A DNA stretch of 47,782 bases from NCBI GenBank assembly GCA_045640265.1, contig JAZUES010000297.1:1-47782 (forward strand). The letters run 5' to 3'. The notes below the pieces were generated by a model. The model was given only the letters and a program-made list of their open reading frames with translations, was not told the DNA's origin and searched no databases. The DNA is from Solibacillus sp045640265. Its GTDB lineage: Bacteria; Bacillota; Bacilli; Bacillales_A; Planococcaceae. The position numbers and the translations under genes were made by a program. Below, in pieces: positions 26,401-33,667 of the stretch (position 1 is the first letter of the stretch; the number at the start of each line of letters is the position of its first letter).

Positions 26401-26976
26401 CTTGGTGCACAACAACATGGCTTTATCGATTCAGTCGGGTTTGACCTTTATTCTCAAATGCTTGAAGAGGCAGTAGAAGAACGTCGCAGTGGTGTGAAGA
26501 AAGAGGAAAAAACCGATATTGAAATCATATTACATGTAGATGCCTATATTCCAGATGCCTACATTCCAGACGGTTATCAAAAAATCCAAATGTACAAGCG
26601 CATTAAATCAATGGAGAAAATAGAAGATTACCAAGAAATCATTGATGAATTACAAGACCGATTCGGAGATTTACCAATGGAAACCGAGCGCTTAATGCGA
26701 ATTGCACGTATGAAAGTATGGGCGGCAGAAGCGGGGATCGTATCGATTAAAGAAAAACAGCAAGTGGTATCGATTCGATTATCTGAAGAAGGCACTGCAA
26801 TTGCAGATGGGGCAAAAATTGTTGCAGAATCTATGATTTTTGGCCGAGCAGTCGGCTTTGGTATGGACGGTAAACAGCTCATTGTTACGGTTGATTATCA
26901 TAAGTGTGGCAGTCATTTGCCATTTGATGTCGTTGAACAGATGATGAAAATGATTGCGACTTCCAAAAAGGCGTAA
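23467..26976 (+). CDS. mfd: Transcription-repair coupling factor, GTG start
   Basis: ATP-driven translocase that removes RNA polymerase stalled at lesions and recruits UvrA. 1169 residues: UvrB-like N-terminal region (TPGEFAMRGGILDIYPP), RNA polymerase-interaction domain (GDYVVHVHHGIGKYIGIE), Walker A GDVGYGKTEVA, DEEQ box VVDEEQRFG, motif III TATPIPRT, motif VI LYQLRGRVGRS, then the TRCF domain. I choose GTG 23467, where AAGGAGA is 6 nt upstream; a longer in-frame start at 23383 would fall inside the fin terminator. The length matches B. subtilis Mfd (about 1177). Confidence 0.97.
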   Translation: METIHQLFLKDKQIHNFVDQIKNREADGQLVTGLTGSARPALIQSIFIETKKSIYIISSNLLQAQKLVDDLSALVGEEWVHYYPAEEFIAANMTISSPELRAQRIATLGRLINKERGIYIIPAAGMRKMLSAPSDWHGFELVTSLGQEVAINEWLHKLVEMGYSRSEMVTTPGEFAMRGGILDIYPPYAESPIRIELFDTEVDSIRTFSADDQRSIEKLEQVKILPATELLITSNHRIVIADRLEQALATSLKKVRKKETQELLLQNIEQDIELLRQGHLPDHIAKYGSLLFEKPHFLGDYFAQDGLVLFDELGRIQEVMEAWEREESEWFVSLIEEGKMLHEVKPSYALKEVLAMLTQQKIYFALFTRTFAGVTLKKTTNFSCKPMQQFHGQIALLQNEIERWIHEKFIVLFTAQTDERIKAMQILLEDYHIPASIGYSEGPGIYLVNTALSVGFELPLQKIAVVTDDELFKQQAKKKTRPQKMSNAERIKSYTEIKPGDYVVHVHHGIGKYIGIETLVVNNTHQDYLHVRYREDDKLYVPVDQIELIQRYVPSGEKEPKLHKLGGAEWKKTRAKVSKAVQDIADDLIKLYAKREAEKGFSFSPDSDEQRSFEAAFPYEETDDQLRTIVEVKHDMERERPMDRLVCGDVGYGKTEVAIRAAFKAILDGKQVAFLVPTTILAQQHYETISKRFEDYAINVSLLSRFRSKKQQTETIKGLREGTVDIVIGTHRVLSKDVAYHDLGLLVVDEEQRFGVTHKEKIKQLRTNVDVLTLTATPIPRTLHMSMVGVRDLSVIETPPQNRFPVQTYVMEHNGALVREAIEREMARGGQTFYLYNRVEDITRRVEEIQMLVPDARVAYAHGQMTEAKLESVILSFIEGEYDVLVTTTIIETGVDIPNVNTLIVHDADRMGLSQLYQLRGRVGRSNRIAYAYFMYERDKVLTEVAESRLQAVKEFTELGSGFKIAMRDLSIRGAGNLLGAQQHGFIDSVGFDLYSQMLEEAVEERRSGVKKEEKTDIEIILHVDAYIPDAYIPDGYQKIQMYKRIKSMEKIEDYQEIIDELQDRFGDLPMETERLMRIARMKVWAAEAGIVSIKEKQQVVSIRLSEEGTAIADGAKIVAESMIFGRAVGFGMDGKQLIVTVDYHKCGSHLPFDVVEQMMKMIATSKKA

Positions 26977-27021
26977 AAAAAGCTGATGCGCGGCATTTGT
27001 CATGCGCATCAACTTTTTTTA
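26976..27021 (+). terminator. Bidirectional terminator between mfd and the minus-strand orphan
   Basis: Stem TGATGCGC/GCGCATCA (26984-26991 with 27004-27011), A tract on the left and T tract on the right, so it serves both converging genes. Confidence 0.88.
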
Positions 27022-27026
27022 TTTAA

Positions 27027-27060
27027 GTTAACATGCATCTATTTCTAAAGATGCGTTAAC
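27027..27060. repeat. Inverted repeat of unknown role
   Basis: GTTAAC-AT-GCATCT pairs with AGATGC-GTTAAC: two 6-bp arms with a 2-nt bulge and 8-nt loop. No T run follows on either strand, so it is not a typical terminator. It lies at the 3' end of the minus-strand orphan gene. Confidence 0.7.
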
Positions 27061-27067
27061 AATACAA

Positions 27068-27394
27068 TTAGTCTAATAAAGTGTTTAGAGAATGTTGGAC
27101 GCTATAATGGACGCCATGCTTATAATTTAAGCGTTGAAATAATTCTTCACGATTTTGATGTTCTTGACGCAATTTTAAAAATTGTTTTTCCCTAGTAGTG
27201 GATGTCAAAATTAAATCGCGCTGGCCATTTGGTTTTTCTAAATAACGTTTAAAAATACCATTTTCAAATTTTGAAACTACCTCATTACGTTGTTTGGACA
27301 GTTTATTAGGATAGTGAGCTAAATGAGTTCCTGCATAATATTGTTGCTGACGATAGGCGTCAGGAGTAGAAATAGTTGTATCTATTTTTAACAT
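27068..27394 (-). CDS. Hypothetical protein, 108 residues
   Basis: I do not recognise this protein. It is 108 residues, basic and polar, with no signal peptide or membrane helix. A Tyr/Gln/His-rich N-terminus (AYRQQQYYAGTHLAHYP) precedes a likely helical, charged middle (KLRQEHQNREELFQRLNYKHG). AGGAGGTG stands 9 nt before its ATG on the minus strand, which is good evidence that it is translated. It lies between mfd and spoVT, which are adjacent in B. subtilis, and it points against the flow of the region. It shares the mfd terminator. Its upstream region is next to the sigma-G promoter of spoVT. Function unknown. Confidence 0.7.
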   Translation of the reverse strand: MLKIDTTISTPDAYRQQQYYAGTHLAHYPNKLSKQRNEVVSKFENGIFKRYLEKPNGQRDLILTSTTREKQFLKLRQEHQNREELFQRLNYKHGVHYSVQHSLNTLLD

Positions 27395-27486
27395 TATGAA
27401 ACACCTCCTAAATTCCTACTTGATATAGTGTTACAATGTAAAAAAGTGCTCGAATGGTACTAAAAATTTCCTGATATTAATACGTT

Positions 27487-27516
27487 GCATAGATTTCCTT
27501 CGTTCAAACCATACTA
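27487..27516 (+). promoter_or_regulatory. Sigma-G promoter of spoVT
   Basis: GCATA (27487-27491), exactly 18 bp, CATACTA (27510-27516): a full match to the forespore sigma-G consensus, 44 bp before the ATG. Confidence 0.85.
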
Positions 27517-27560
27517 AGTACATCATGTTAGGTAATGATGTGAAAGTGAGGGAACAAGTG

Positions 27561-28097
27561 ATGAAAGCAACAGGAATCGTACGCCGAATTGATGACTTAG
27601 GGCGTGTCGTTATACCAAAAGAAATACGAAGAACACTTCGCATCCGTGAAGGTGATCCACTTGAAATTTATACCGACCGCGAAGGTGAAGTTATTTTAAA
27701 AAAATATTCACCCATTAATGATTTAGGTGAATTTGCACAGCAATATGTTGAATCACTTTATGAAACATTAGGTACACCGAGTTTTATTAGTGACCGTGAT
27801 GAAATGATTGCCGTAGCAGGTGTATCGAGAAAAGATTACGTAGCAAGACGCTTAACGATTTTTTCAGAAGATGCGATAAAAGATCGAGTTGCGGTTAGCG
27901 AGAAGCTTGAAATGACAATTGAACTTGTAACAGGTCAACATGAACAAGTGAAGTCCTATTGCATTGTGCCGATTATTTCAAATGGTGATCCAATTGGTGC
28001 TGTCTATTTATTATCACGTGTACATTTTATTGGTGATGTTGAACAAAAGGCAGCTGAAACGGCAGCACATTTCTTAGCAAAACAAATGGAAAACTAA
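27561..28097 (+). CDS. spoVT: Stage V sporulation regulator SpoVT
   Basis: Forespore transcription factor that tunes sigma-G genes and spore properties. 178 residues: N-terminal AbrB-type swapped-hairpin domain (1-50, MKATGIVRRIDDLGRVVIPKEIRRTL) and a C-terminal GAF-like domain (about 60-178). Start ATG 27561 is chosen by alignment to AbrB/SpoVT and by GAGGG 9 nt upstream; the frame is open further upstream, but that part holds the promoter. It is a paralogue of abrB in this window, with the same R8 and RRTL DNA-contact region. Confidence 0.97.
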   Translation: MKATGIVRRIDDLGRVVIPKEIRRTLRIREGDPLEIYTDREGEVILKKYSPINDLGEFAQQYVESLYETLGTPSFISDRDEMIAVAGVSRKDYVARRLTIFSEDAIKDRVAVSEKLEMTIELVTGQHEQVKSYCIVPIISNGDPIGAVYLLSRVHFIGDVEQKAAETAAHFLAKQMEN

Positions 28098-28106
28098 ATT
28101 GAAATT

Positions 28107-28140
28107 AAAACGACTAAGGAATTGGTCGTTTTTTTTATTT
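28107..28140 (+). terminator. Terminator after spoVT
   Basis: Stem AAAACGACT/GGTCGTTTT with one G-U (28107-28115 with 28124-28132), T-rich tail. Confidence 0.82.
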
Positions 28141-28231
28141 GAGAAAAAGAAGGGTAAAAAAGCAACTAAAAGGCGAAAGGTCATTTCGTGTTATACTAAA
28201 TTTATTGTATGTAGAAGAGGATGGATTTAGA

Positions 28232-29842
28232 ATGTCTTCGCAAGGTTTTGGCATGAAAAATTATATGAAGGGTGCTTTGCTTTTAACCATTGCAGCACTC
28301 CTTGTCAAAGTGTTAAGTGCAGTTTACCGAGTTCCTTATCAAAATTTAGTAGGAAATCAAGGGTTTTATGTGTATCAGCAAGTGTACCCGTTTATTTCTT
28401 TTTTTGTTGTATGGACTGCTAGTGGTTTTGCAGTTGCGATTTCAAAAATGTTAGCAGACATTCAGGCACGCGGTGGAGCACATGCTGAAAAACGCGCTGT
28501 TTTAAAAGTGATATTTACTTATTTAGTTGTATTAGCACTCCTGTTTTTTAGTTTTCTTTACTTCGGTGCGGAAACATTAGCAATGTGGATGAAGGATCCT
28601 CAATTAGCAGCGCTACTAAAGGTAGGTTCATTCATTACGTTATGTATGCCATTTCTTGCGATTTTAAAGGGAAATTTCCAAGCTGATAATCGTATGAAAC
28701 CAGTTGCTTATGCACAAGTTTTTGAACAAGCGGTTCGTGTATCAATTATTTTAGTCGGAACAGTCATTTTACTTTCGTATACACAATCTGTATATGAAGC
28801 TGGAAAGATGGCAGTTTTAGGAACGGTTATTGGTGAGGTTGCGGGCATCTTGTTACTATTGTTTTTTGTAAAACACCAACAACATGAAGGAATAACTGTA
28901 AACGTTAAGGTGAAGGTTTGGCCGATACTAAAAGAAGTGACCTTTTATAGTGTCACGATTAGTATGAGTGGGCTTTTATTATTATGCTATCAATTGGTCG
29001 ATTCATTCACGATTTATAAAATTCTCGTTCAATCCGGAATATCGTCGATAGAAGCAATGGAGATTAAAGGGATATATGATCGTGGTCAGCCACTTGTACA
29101 GTTGGGATTGGTAATTGCAACGTCACTTTCTTTAGCGATTGTGCCGCTTGTTGCCATAAAGGCAAAAAATAAGAGTGGTCGAGGAGCTAAACCATTTATA
29201 CAACTAACGTATCGGAGTTCTTTATTATTTGGCGTTGCGGCGGCATTAGGGTTAATTCTTGTCATGCCGTATATTAACATTTTATTATTTAAAACAGATG
29301 CATTGTCAGGTGTATTAAAACTGTATGCGGTTCAAATTGTGCCATTGTCAATTATTTTGACATTTACGGCCGTTTTACAAGGTTATAGTAAGTTAAAAGT
29401 TCCAGCTCTATTTTTAGTGTTTAGTGTGGCAATAAAATATGCAGGAAATTCACTTTTAATCGCGGAGTGGGGCGTTATCGGTGCTGCAATTGCGAGTAAT
29501 ATGGCACTTATTTTTACCGCAACGGCACTCATTGTTTATTTGAAAAAAGTAGCCGCGATAAAGTTAGCAAGTCGTATATTTTATAGGAAATTAGGTTTTG
29601 CGTGTATTGCGATGCTTATCTCGGTCGAAGGCATGATTGTTTTATTAAATCAGTTCATCGATGTGATGTCGTTTAGTAGAATTTACGCGATGTTTTATAC
29701 TGTGATGTTAGTATCGCTTGGAGCGTGTATTTTTATTACAGTTGTGGCGAAAATGCGAGTTTTGGCGGAAAAAGATTGGTTTTTAATTCCACTCGGACGA
29801 CGTATGGTCGCATACCAGCTTTGGTTAAATCGAAAAAAGTAG
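28232..29842 (+). CDS. MOP-superfamily polysaccharide flippase, SpoVB/YabM type
   Basis: 536-residue membrane protein with about 14 predicted helices, of the MATE/PST family that includes SpoVB and MurJ-like lipid II flippases. The N-terminus KNYMKGALLLTIAALLVKVLSAVYRVPYQNLVG matches SpoVB/YabM proteins. It is the positional equivalent of B. subtilis yabM; whether it moves a cell-wall or spore cortex precursor cannot be told. I use ATG 28232, with GAAGAGG about 12 nt upstream; an in-frame TTG at 28139 would sit in the spoVT terminator. It is followed directly by yabN. Confidence 0.88.
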   Translation: MSSQGFGMKNYMKGALLLTIAALLVKVLSAVYRVPYQNLVGNQGFYVYQQVYPFISFFVVWTASGFAVAISKMLADIQARGGAHAEKRAVLKVIFTYLVVLALLFFSFLYFGAETLAMWMKDPQLAALLKVGSFITLCMPFLAILKGNFQADNRMKPVAYAQVFEQAVRVSIILVGTVILLSYTQSVYEAGKMAVLGTVIGEVAGILLLLFFVKHQQHEGITVNVKVKVWPILKEVTFYSVTISMSGLLLLCYQLVDSFTIYKILVQSGISSIEAMEIKGIYDRGQPLVQLGLVIATSLSLAIVPLVAIKAKNKSGRGAKPFIQLTYRSSLLFGVAAALGLILVMPYINILLFKTDALSGVLKLYAVQIVPLSIILTFTAVLQGYSKLKVPALFLVFSVAIKYAGNSLLIAEWGVIGAAIASNMALIFTATALIVYLKKVAAIKLASRIFYRKLGFACIAMLISVEGMIVLLNQFIDVMSFSRIYAMFYTVMLVSLGACIFITVVAKMRVLAEKDWFLIPLGRRMVAYQLWLNRKK

Positions 29843-29848
29843 GTGTTT

Positions 29849-31318
29849 ATGTTGAATCAGTTAACAGTCATTGGCCTAGGTGCAGCAGATTTTGAACAAA
29901 TGCAAATGGGCGTTTATAAAAAAATTAAAGCAGCAAAAAATTTATATGTTCGTACAGAAGATCATCCTGTTTTAAACGATTTACGTGAAGAAGGCGTTGC
30001 GTTTACAAGCTTTGATGAAATTTATATTAAGCACGGTTCATTTGGTCCTGTGTATGAAGAAATTGCGGAGCGTTTAATTGAGCTTGTAGAAAAAGACGAT
30101 ATTATGTATGCCGTTCCAGGTCATCCATTAGTTGCAGAACAAACGGTACAGCATTTAATTGAGGCCGATTTAAAGGGGCGCATTCATCTTGTTATTGAGG
30201 GAGGACAAAGTTTTTTAGATCCAATTTTTGGTGCATTAAAAATTGACCCGATTGATGGCTTTCAATTGTTAGACGGTACGAGCTTGTCGATGCATGATAT
30301 TAATATGCGTCAGCACATTTTAATCGCACAAGTATATGATTCATTTAGTGCATCTGAAGTGAAGCTCACATTAATGGAAAAATACCGAGACGATTATCCA
30401 GTAACGATTGTTACGGCGGCAGGTTCATCACAAGAACAATTACGTACTGTGCCGCTATACGAGTTAGATCAAGCAGCAGAAATCAATAATTTAACAACCG
30501 TATATGTACCGCCTGTTCAAACGGACGAAGATGCGTTACGTGACTGGACAACATTCCGTCAAATTATTGCGAAACTACGTGGACCTAATGGCTGCCCATG
30601 GGATCAAAAACAAACCCATGAATCATTAAAAAAATATTTATTAGAAGAGGCCCATGAATTTTTAGCCGCAGTAGATGATGAGGACGATTTTGCAATGGTA
30701 GAAGAGCTAGGAGATGTATTGTTACAAGTATTCCTACATGCGCAAATTGGTGAGGATAACGGCTACTTTACATTAGAAGAAGTATTAGCATCCATTAGCG
30801 AAAAAATGATTCGCCGTCATCCACATGTATTTAGTGATGTGTCCGTTGAAGATGCGGATGAAGTCATTGCAAACTGGGAAGCGATTAAAAAACAAGAAAA
30901 AAGTGCATCACAACATCCATCACTTTTAAAAACGGAATACCGTCCAGATTCGTCACTGCAAACATCGTATAACTATCAGAAAAAAGCAGCAACAGTTGGT
31001 TTTGATTGGCCGCATGTTGAAGATGCATGGAATAAATTTGCAGAAGAATGGCAGGAGTTCCGAGAAGAAATAACGAATGGTTCAGAAACAGCTCGTTTAG
31101 ATGAATTTGGTGATGTCCTATTTACACTAGTTAACTTAGCGCGCTTTTATAAAATTTCACCGGAAGAAGCCATGCTGCATGCAAATGAAAAATTTGCACG
31201 TCGCTTCCAATTCGTTGAAGAAAGTGTGAAAAACAGTGGCAAAGCTTTTAGTGAATTTACATTAGATGAATTAGATGCGTTTTGGAATGAAGCCAAACGT
31301 TTAGAAAAAGGGGAGTAA
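29849..31318 (+). CDS. yabN: Tetrapyrrole methylase-like / MazG nucleotide pyrophosphohydrolase fusion (YabN)
   Basis: About 489 residues. The N-terminal half (1-220) has the SAM-dependent tetrapyrrole methylase fold (TVIGLGAADFEQ; YAVPGHPLVAEQTVQ; EGGQSFLDPIFG). The C-terminal half has two MazG units: LRGPNGCPWDQKQTHESLKKYLLEEAHE with EELGDVLLQVFLHAQ, and EWQEFREE with EFGDVLFTLVNLAR. The MazG part hydrolyses NTPs; the methylase-like part has no established substrate. The start is uncertain: ATG 29849 is used, with GTG 29843 and TTG 29852 as in-frame alternatives near AGGTG. Confidence 0.92.
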   Translation: MLNQLTVIGLGAADFEQMQMGVYKKIKAAKNLYVRTEDHPVLNDLREEGVAFTSFDEIYIKHGSFGPVYEEIAERLIELVEKDDIMYAVPGHPLVAEQTVQHLIEADLKGRIHLVIEGGQSFLDPIFGALKIDPIDGFQLLDGTSLSMHDINMRQHILIAQVYDSFSASEVKLTLMEKYRDDYPVTIVTAAGSSQEQLRTVPLYELDQAAEINNLTTVYVPPVQTDEDALRDWTTFRQIIAKLRGPNGCPWDQKQTHESLKKYLLEEAHEFLAAVDDEDDFAMVEELGDVLLQVFLHAQIGEDNGYFTLEEVLASISEKMIRRHPHVFSDVSVEDADEVIANWEAIKKQEKSASQHPSLLKTEYRPDSSLQTSYNYQKKAATVGFDWPHVEDAWNKFAEEWQEFREEITNGSETARLDEFGDVLFTLVNLARFYKISPEEAMLHANEKFARRFQFVEESVKNSGKAFSEFTLDELDAFWNEAKRLEKGE

Positions 31319-31322
31319 GAAG

Positions 31323-31613
31323 ATGCGCCTAGATAAATTTTTAAAAGTTTCACGTTTAATTAAACGCCGTACGCTCGCAAAAGAGGTGGCGGTTCAAGGA
31401 CGTATTACGATCAATGGGAAAGCGGCAAAAGCAAGTAGTCCTGTTAAAGTGGGGGACGAGTTAGCGATTCGTTTCGGTCAAAAAATCGTTACTGCCCGCG
31501 TAGAAGAAATTCGTGAAAACGTAAGAAAAGAAGATGCCCTCAAAATGTTTACAATATTAAAAGAAGAGCGTCTTGAAAAAGTTGAACCTGAATTTATTGA
31601 TGATGAAGAATAG
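31323..31613 (+). CDS. rqcP: S4-domain ribosome quality control factor RqcP (YabO)
   Basis: Binds stalled 50S-peptidyl-tRNA complexes and, with RqcH, supports C-terminal alanine tailing in B. subtilis. The 96-residue protein is almost all S4 RNA-binding domain: MRLDKFLKVSRLIKRRTLAKE, then GRITINGKAAKASSPVKVGDEL. The C-terminal tail is acidic and slightly longer than in B. subtilis (about 86 residues). It starts 4 bp after the yabN stop, so it is co-translated with yabN. Confidence 0.94.
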   Translation: MRLDKFLKVSRLIKRRTLAKEVAVQGRITINGKAAKASSPVKVGDELAIRFGQKIVTARVEEIRENVRKEDALKMFTILKEERLEKVEPEFIDDEE

Positions 31614-31620
31614 ATTTTTG

Positions 31621-31653
31621 AAGCATGGCAATGAACGTTGTCATGCTTTTTTT
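31621..31653 (+). terminator. Terminator after yabN-rqcP
   Basis: 9-bp stem AGCATGGCA/TGTCATGCT with one G-U (31622-31630 with 31639-31647), 8-nt loop, run of T. Confidence 0.88.
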
Positions 31654-31669
31654 AGTACGAGCATATAGT
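31641..31669 (+). promoter_or_regulatory. Candidate sigma-E promoter of yabP-yabQ
   Basis: CATATAGT (31662-31669) has one mismatch to the sigma-E -10 CATACANT; TCATGCT 14 bp upstream is a partial -35 match. yabP-yabQ are mother-cell genes in B. subtilis. Confidence 0.4.
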
Positions 31670-31698
31670 GTACAACTATCGGATAAGGGAGGACTATT

Positions 31699-31998
31699 TT
31701 GACAATTCATCAAGAAAGTACACGCTATACCATTTCATCAGGTGATCATTTAGTAACCGTGCGTAATCGTAAGAGAATGGATATGACATCAGTAAAAAGT
31801 ATTGAACGATTTGATCAAGAAGAATTTTTTGTGAATACCTCACAAGGACATTTACTCATTCGAGGCGAGGACTTGCGTATTGTTCATTTAGATGTGGACA
31901 AGGGGCTCCTAACACTAGAGGGTGAAGTGAAACAATTGCAATATGATGAAAGTGACAGTGGCATGTCGAAAAGTTTCCTCCATAAATTATTTGGATGA
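31699..31998 (+). CDS. yabP: Sporulation protein YabP, TTG start
   Basis: 99-residue YabP/YqfC-family sporulation protein, expressed in the mother cell in B. subtilis; its molecular role is not known. The fold is all-beta, with the family features R-K-R-MDMTSVKSIERFDQEEFFVNTSQGHLLIRGEDLRI and LTLEGEV. The start is TTG 31699 with AGGGAGGA 5 nt upstream. It overlaps yabQ by 4 bp. It has its own sigma-E-like promoter region after the rqcP terminator. Confidence 0.92.
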   Translation: MTIHQESTRYTISSGDHLVTVRNRKRMDMTSVKSIERFDQEEFFVNTSQGHLLIRGEDLRIVHLDVDKGLLTLEGEVKQLQYDESDSGMSKSFLHKLFG

Positions 31999-32432
31999 TG
32001 ATGAGCGCGCAGCTTGTAAGCATATTCGTTATGTTTATAAGTGGAATCGCTGTAGGAGCAGTTATTGATTGTACAAGGTATACAGTTCGGCAAATCCCAA
32101 TGCAATTCTTTCGCAGTTTAGCGACCATTATCGAATGGATTGTTTGGGTTTTTTTAGGAATATGTACATTTTACTTTTTATTTTTAATAAAAGGCGGGCA
32201 GTGGCGTGTTGTAGATCCACTCGCTCAAATAGCAGGAATTGTGGCGTATGAATTTATTTTTCAAAAGTTTATACGTTTCATAGGAAGGTTAATTGTGAAT
32301 ATACTTATTAAACCTTTTTTCTATATAGGCCATCTATTTGTTCGTTTTGTGCGGACGATAATAAGGTGGATTGTTGCAGCAATTGTCTTACTAACTCGCC
32401 CGATATGGAAACTTTTCAAGAAATATTTGTAA
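31995..32432 (+). CDS. yabQ: Spore cortex biosynthesis membrane protein YabQ
   Basis: 145-residue membrane protein with about four hydrophobic stretches (roughly 5-25, 43-65, 75-105 and 120-138), needed for spore cortex formation in B. subtilis and targeted to the outer forespore membrane. DCTRYTVRQ after helix 1 is typical. Three in-frame ATG codons (31995, 31998, 32001) are possible starts; the first overlaps the yabP stop as ATGA. The C-terminal tail is basic (RPIWKLFKKYL). Confidence 0.88.
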   Translation: MMMSAQLVSIFVMFISGIAVGAVIDCTRYTVRQIPMQFFRSLATIIEWIVWVFLGICTFYFLFLIKGGQWRVVDPLAQIAGIVAYEFIFQKFIRFIGRLIVNILIKPFFYIGHLFVRFVRTIIRWIVAAIVLLTRPIWKLFKKYL

Positions 32433-32461
32433 AAAACCTTTTAAATAAAATAGGGAACTCG

Positions 32462-32467
32462 TATAAT
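32462..32467 (+). promoter_or_regulatory. Candidate -10 element for divIC
   Basis: Exact TATAAT 37 bp before the divIC start; the -35 region (TTTTAA) is poor. Confidence 0.45.
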
Positions 32468-32503
32468 AGTAACAATTAATTGATCGGGTTGGAGGCGACG
32501 GAA

Positions 32504-32935
32504 ATGGTGAGAACAAAGAAACAAGAAGAGCTACATAAACGCAATGTTCAACCCTTGAACAACGACTATGTCCGCTCAAATCCGCAAGCAAAAGCACAAT
32601 ACAAAGCGAAACAAGCCGTTTTGCGCCGTAGGAGAATGGCTATTTTCTTTATCTTTGCAGTAGTCGTTGTTGCTGGTCTTATTCAAGCAAACAAAGTACA
32701 AAATGAAAGGCTTGCTGCAAAAGTAGAGCAAAAGGCAAATGTGAGTGAAGAATTAGAACAAGTATTAGAAAAGCAAGAAATGTTAAAATTACAAATCGCA
32801 AAATTAGAAGACGACGAGTACATTGCAAAATTGGCCAGAAAAGAATTTTTCCTTTCAGAAGAAGGAGAAATAATTTTTACGATGCCTAATTCATCTGAAA
32901 ATGGCGATGAAAAAGACGCAGAAGATGAACAATAG
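32504..32935 (+). CDS. divIC: Cell division protein DivIC
   Basis: Bitopic FtsB-family divisome protein that pairs with FtsL. 143 residues: basic cytoplasmic N-terminus (RRRR before the membrane), one membrane helix at about 46-63 (AIFFIFAVVVVAGLI), an extracellular coiled coil (about 65-105), and the conserved end DDEYIAKLARKEFFLSEEGEIIF. The tail is acidic. ATG 32504 has GGAGG 9-13 nt upstream; an in-frame TTG at 32480 precedes that site. Confidence 0.95.
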   Translation: MVRTKKQEELHKRNVQPLNNDYVRSNPQAKAQYKAKQAVLRRRRMAIFFIFAVVVVAGLIQANKVQNERLAAKVEQKANVSEELEQVLEKQEMLKLQIAKLEDDEYIAKLARKEFFLSEEGEIIFTMPNSSENGDEKDAEDEQ

Positions 32936-33057
32936 TTTAAAAGCCTGTATGCTAGAAACTGCGGAAATTAATTAAAATGACAAATCAGATTCATTTTTAG
33001 ATGGAAATACGTGAAATTTAATATTTTTATGACAAATGATTGGTATTAATTACCTTT

Positions 33058-33088
33058 AAAAAGAGTGTCTTGTTGACACTCTTTTTAT
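33058..33088 (+). terminator. Terminator after divIC
   Basis: Perfect 12-bp stem AAAAAGAGTGTC/GACACTCTTTTT (33058-33069 with 33075-33086), 5-nt loop. Its 3' arm contains most of a -35 element for the next gene. Confidence 0.9.
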
Positions 33089-33100
33089 GTTAGCTATAAT
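33073..33100 (+). promoter_or_regulatory. Sigma-A promoter of yabR, nested in the divIC terminator
   Basis: TTGACA (33073-33078), 16 bp, TATAAT (33095-33100). Both hexamers are exact. The -35 lies in the loop and 3' arm of the terminator hairpin. Confidence 0.72.
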
Positions 33101-33114
33101 TAGAGGAGGAACTA

Positions 33115-33171
33115 TTGAACAAAAGTTTCAGTACAAAGGATAATATGACTTTTAAGGTAAAGGTCTCTTAA
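33115..33171 (+). CDS. Possible 18-codon leader ORF before yabR
   Basis: TTG start at 33115 with an excellent GAGGAGG (33103-33109) 5 nt upstream, 18 sense codons (MNKSFSTKDNMTFKVKVS) and TAA at 33169-33171, ending 24 bp before yabR. The predicted transcript would begin around 33107, which would leave part of the ribosome-binding site at its very 5' end. It may be a genuine leader peptide or a chance match. Confidence 0.25.
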   Translation: MNKSFSTKDNMTFKVKVS

Positions 33172-33195
33172 ATTTTAAGGAGGAGCATTTTTTTT

Positions 33196-33624
33196 ATGTC
33201 AATTGAAGTAGGCAGCAAAGTACAAGGTAAGGTAACAGGAATTACAAATTTCGGCGCATTCGTAGAGCTTCCTGATGGTAAAACAGGTTTAGTTCACATT
33301 AGTGAAGTAGCGGATAACTATGTAAAAGATATTAACGAACATCTTAAAGTAGGCGACGAAGTCGAAGTTAAAGTGATGAATGTTGAAGCGGACGGGAAGA
33401 TTGGTCTTTCAATTCGTAAAGCAAAGCCTCAAGCTGAGCGACCAGAGCGTCCACAGCGTCCTCGTCGTGATAATAACCGTTCAAACGATCGTAATGATCG
33501 CCAACCAAAGGAAAACTTTGAACAAAAAATGGCACGTTTCTTAAAAGATAGTGACGAGCGTTTAACTACATTAAAACGTGCAACTGAGTCAAAACGCGGT
33601 GGCCGTGGAGCTCGCAGAGGGTAA
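33196..33624 (+). CDS. yabR: S1-domain RNA-binding protein YabR
   Basis: 142 residues. The N-terminal S1 domain (about 1-75) begins IEVGSKVQGKVTGITNFGAFVELPDGKTGLVHISEVA, close to the S1 domain of polynucleotide phosphorylase and to general stress protein 13. The C-terminal half is rich in Arg, Asp, Asn and Pro (RPERPQRPRRD; GGRGARRG end) and is probably disordered and RNA-binding. Its function is unknown; ribosome or RNA association is expected. AAGGAGGAG precedes ATG 33196. It has its own promoter and terminator. Confidence 0.93.
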   Translation: MSIEVGSKVQGKVTGITNFGAFVELPDGKTGLVHISEVADNYVKDINEHLKVGDEVEVKVMNVEADGKIGLSIRKAKPQAERPERPQRPRRDNNRSNDRNDRQPKENFEQKMARFLKDSDERLTTLKRATESKRGGRGARRG

Positions 33625-33667
33625 TTTGTTGGCTGTTTGACACGTAGAAAAAGTGACCATATAGATG

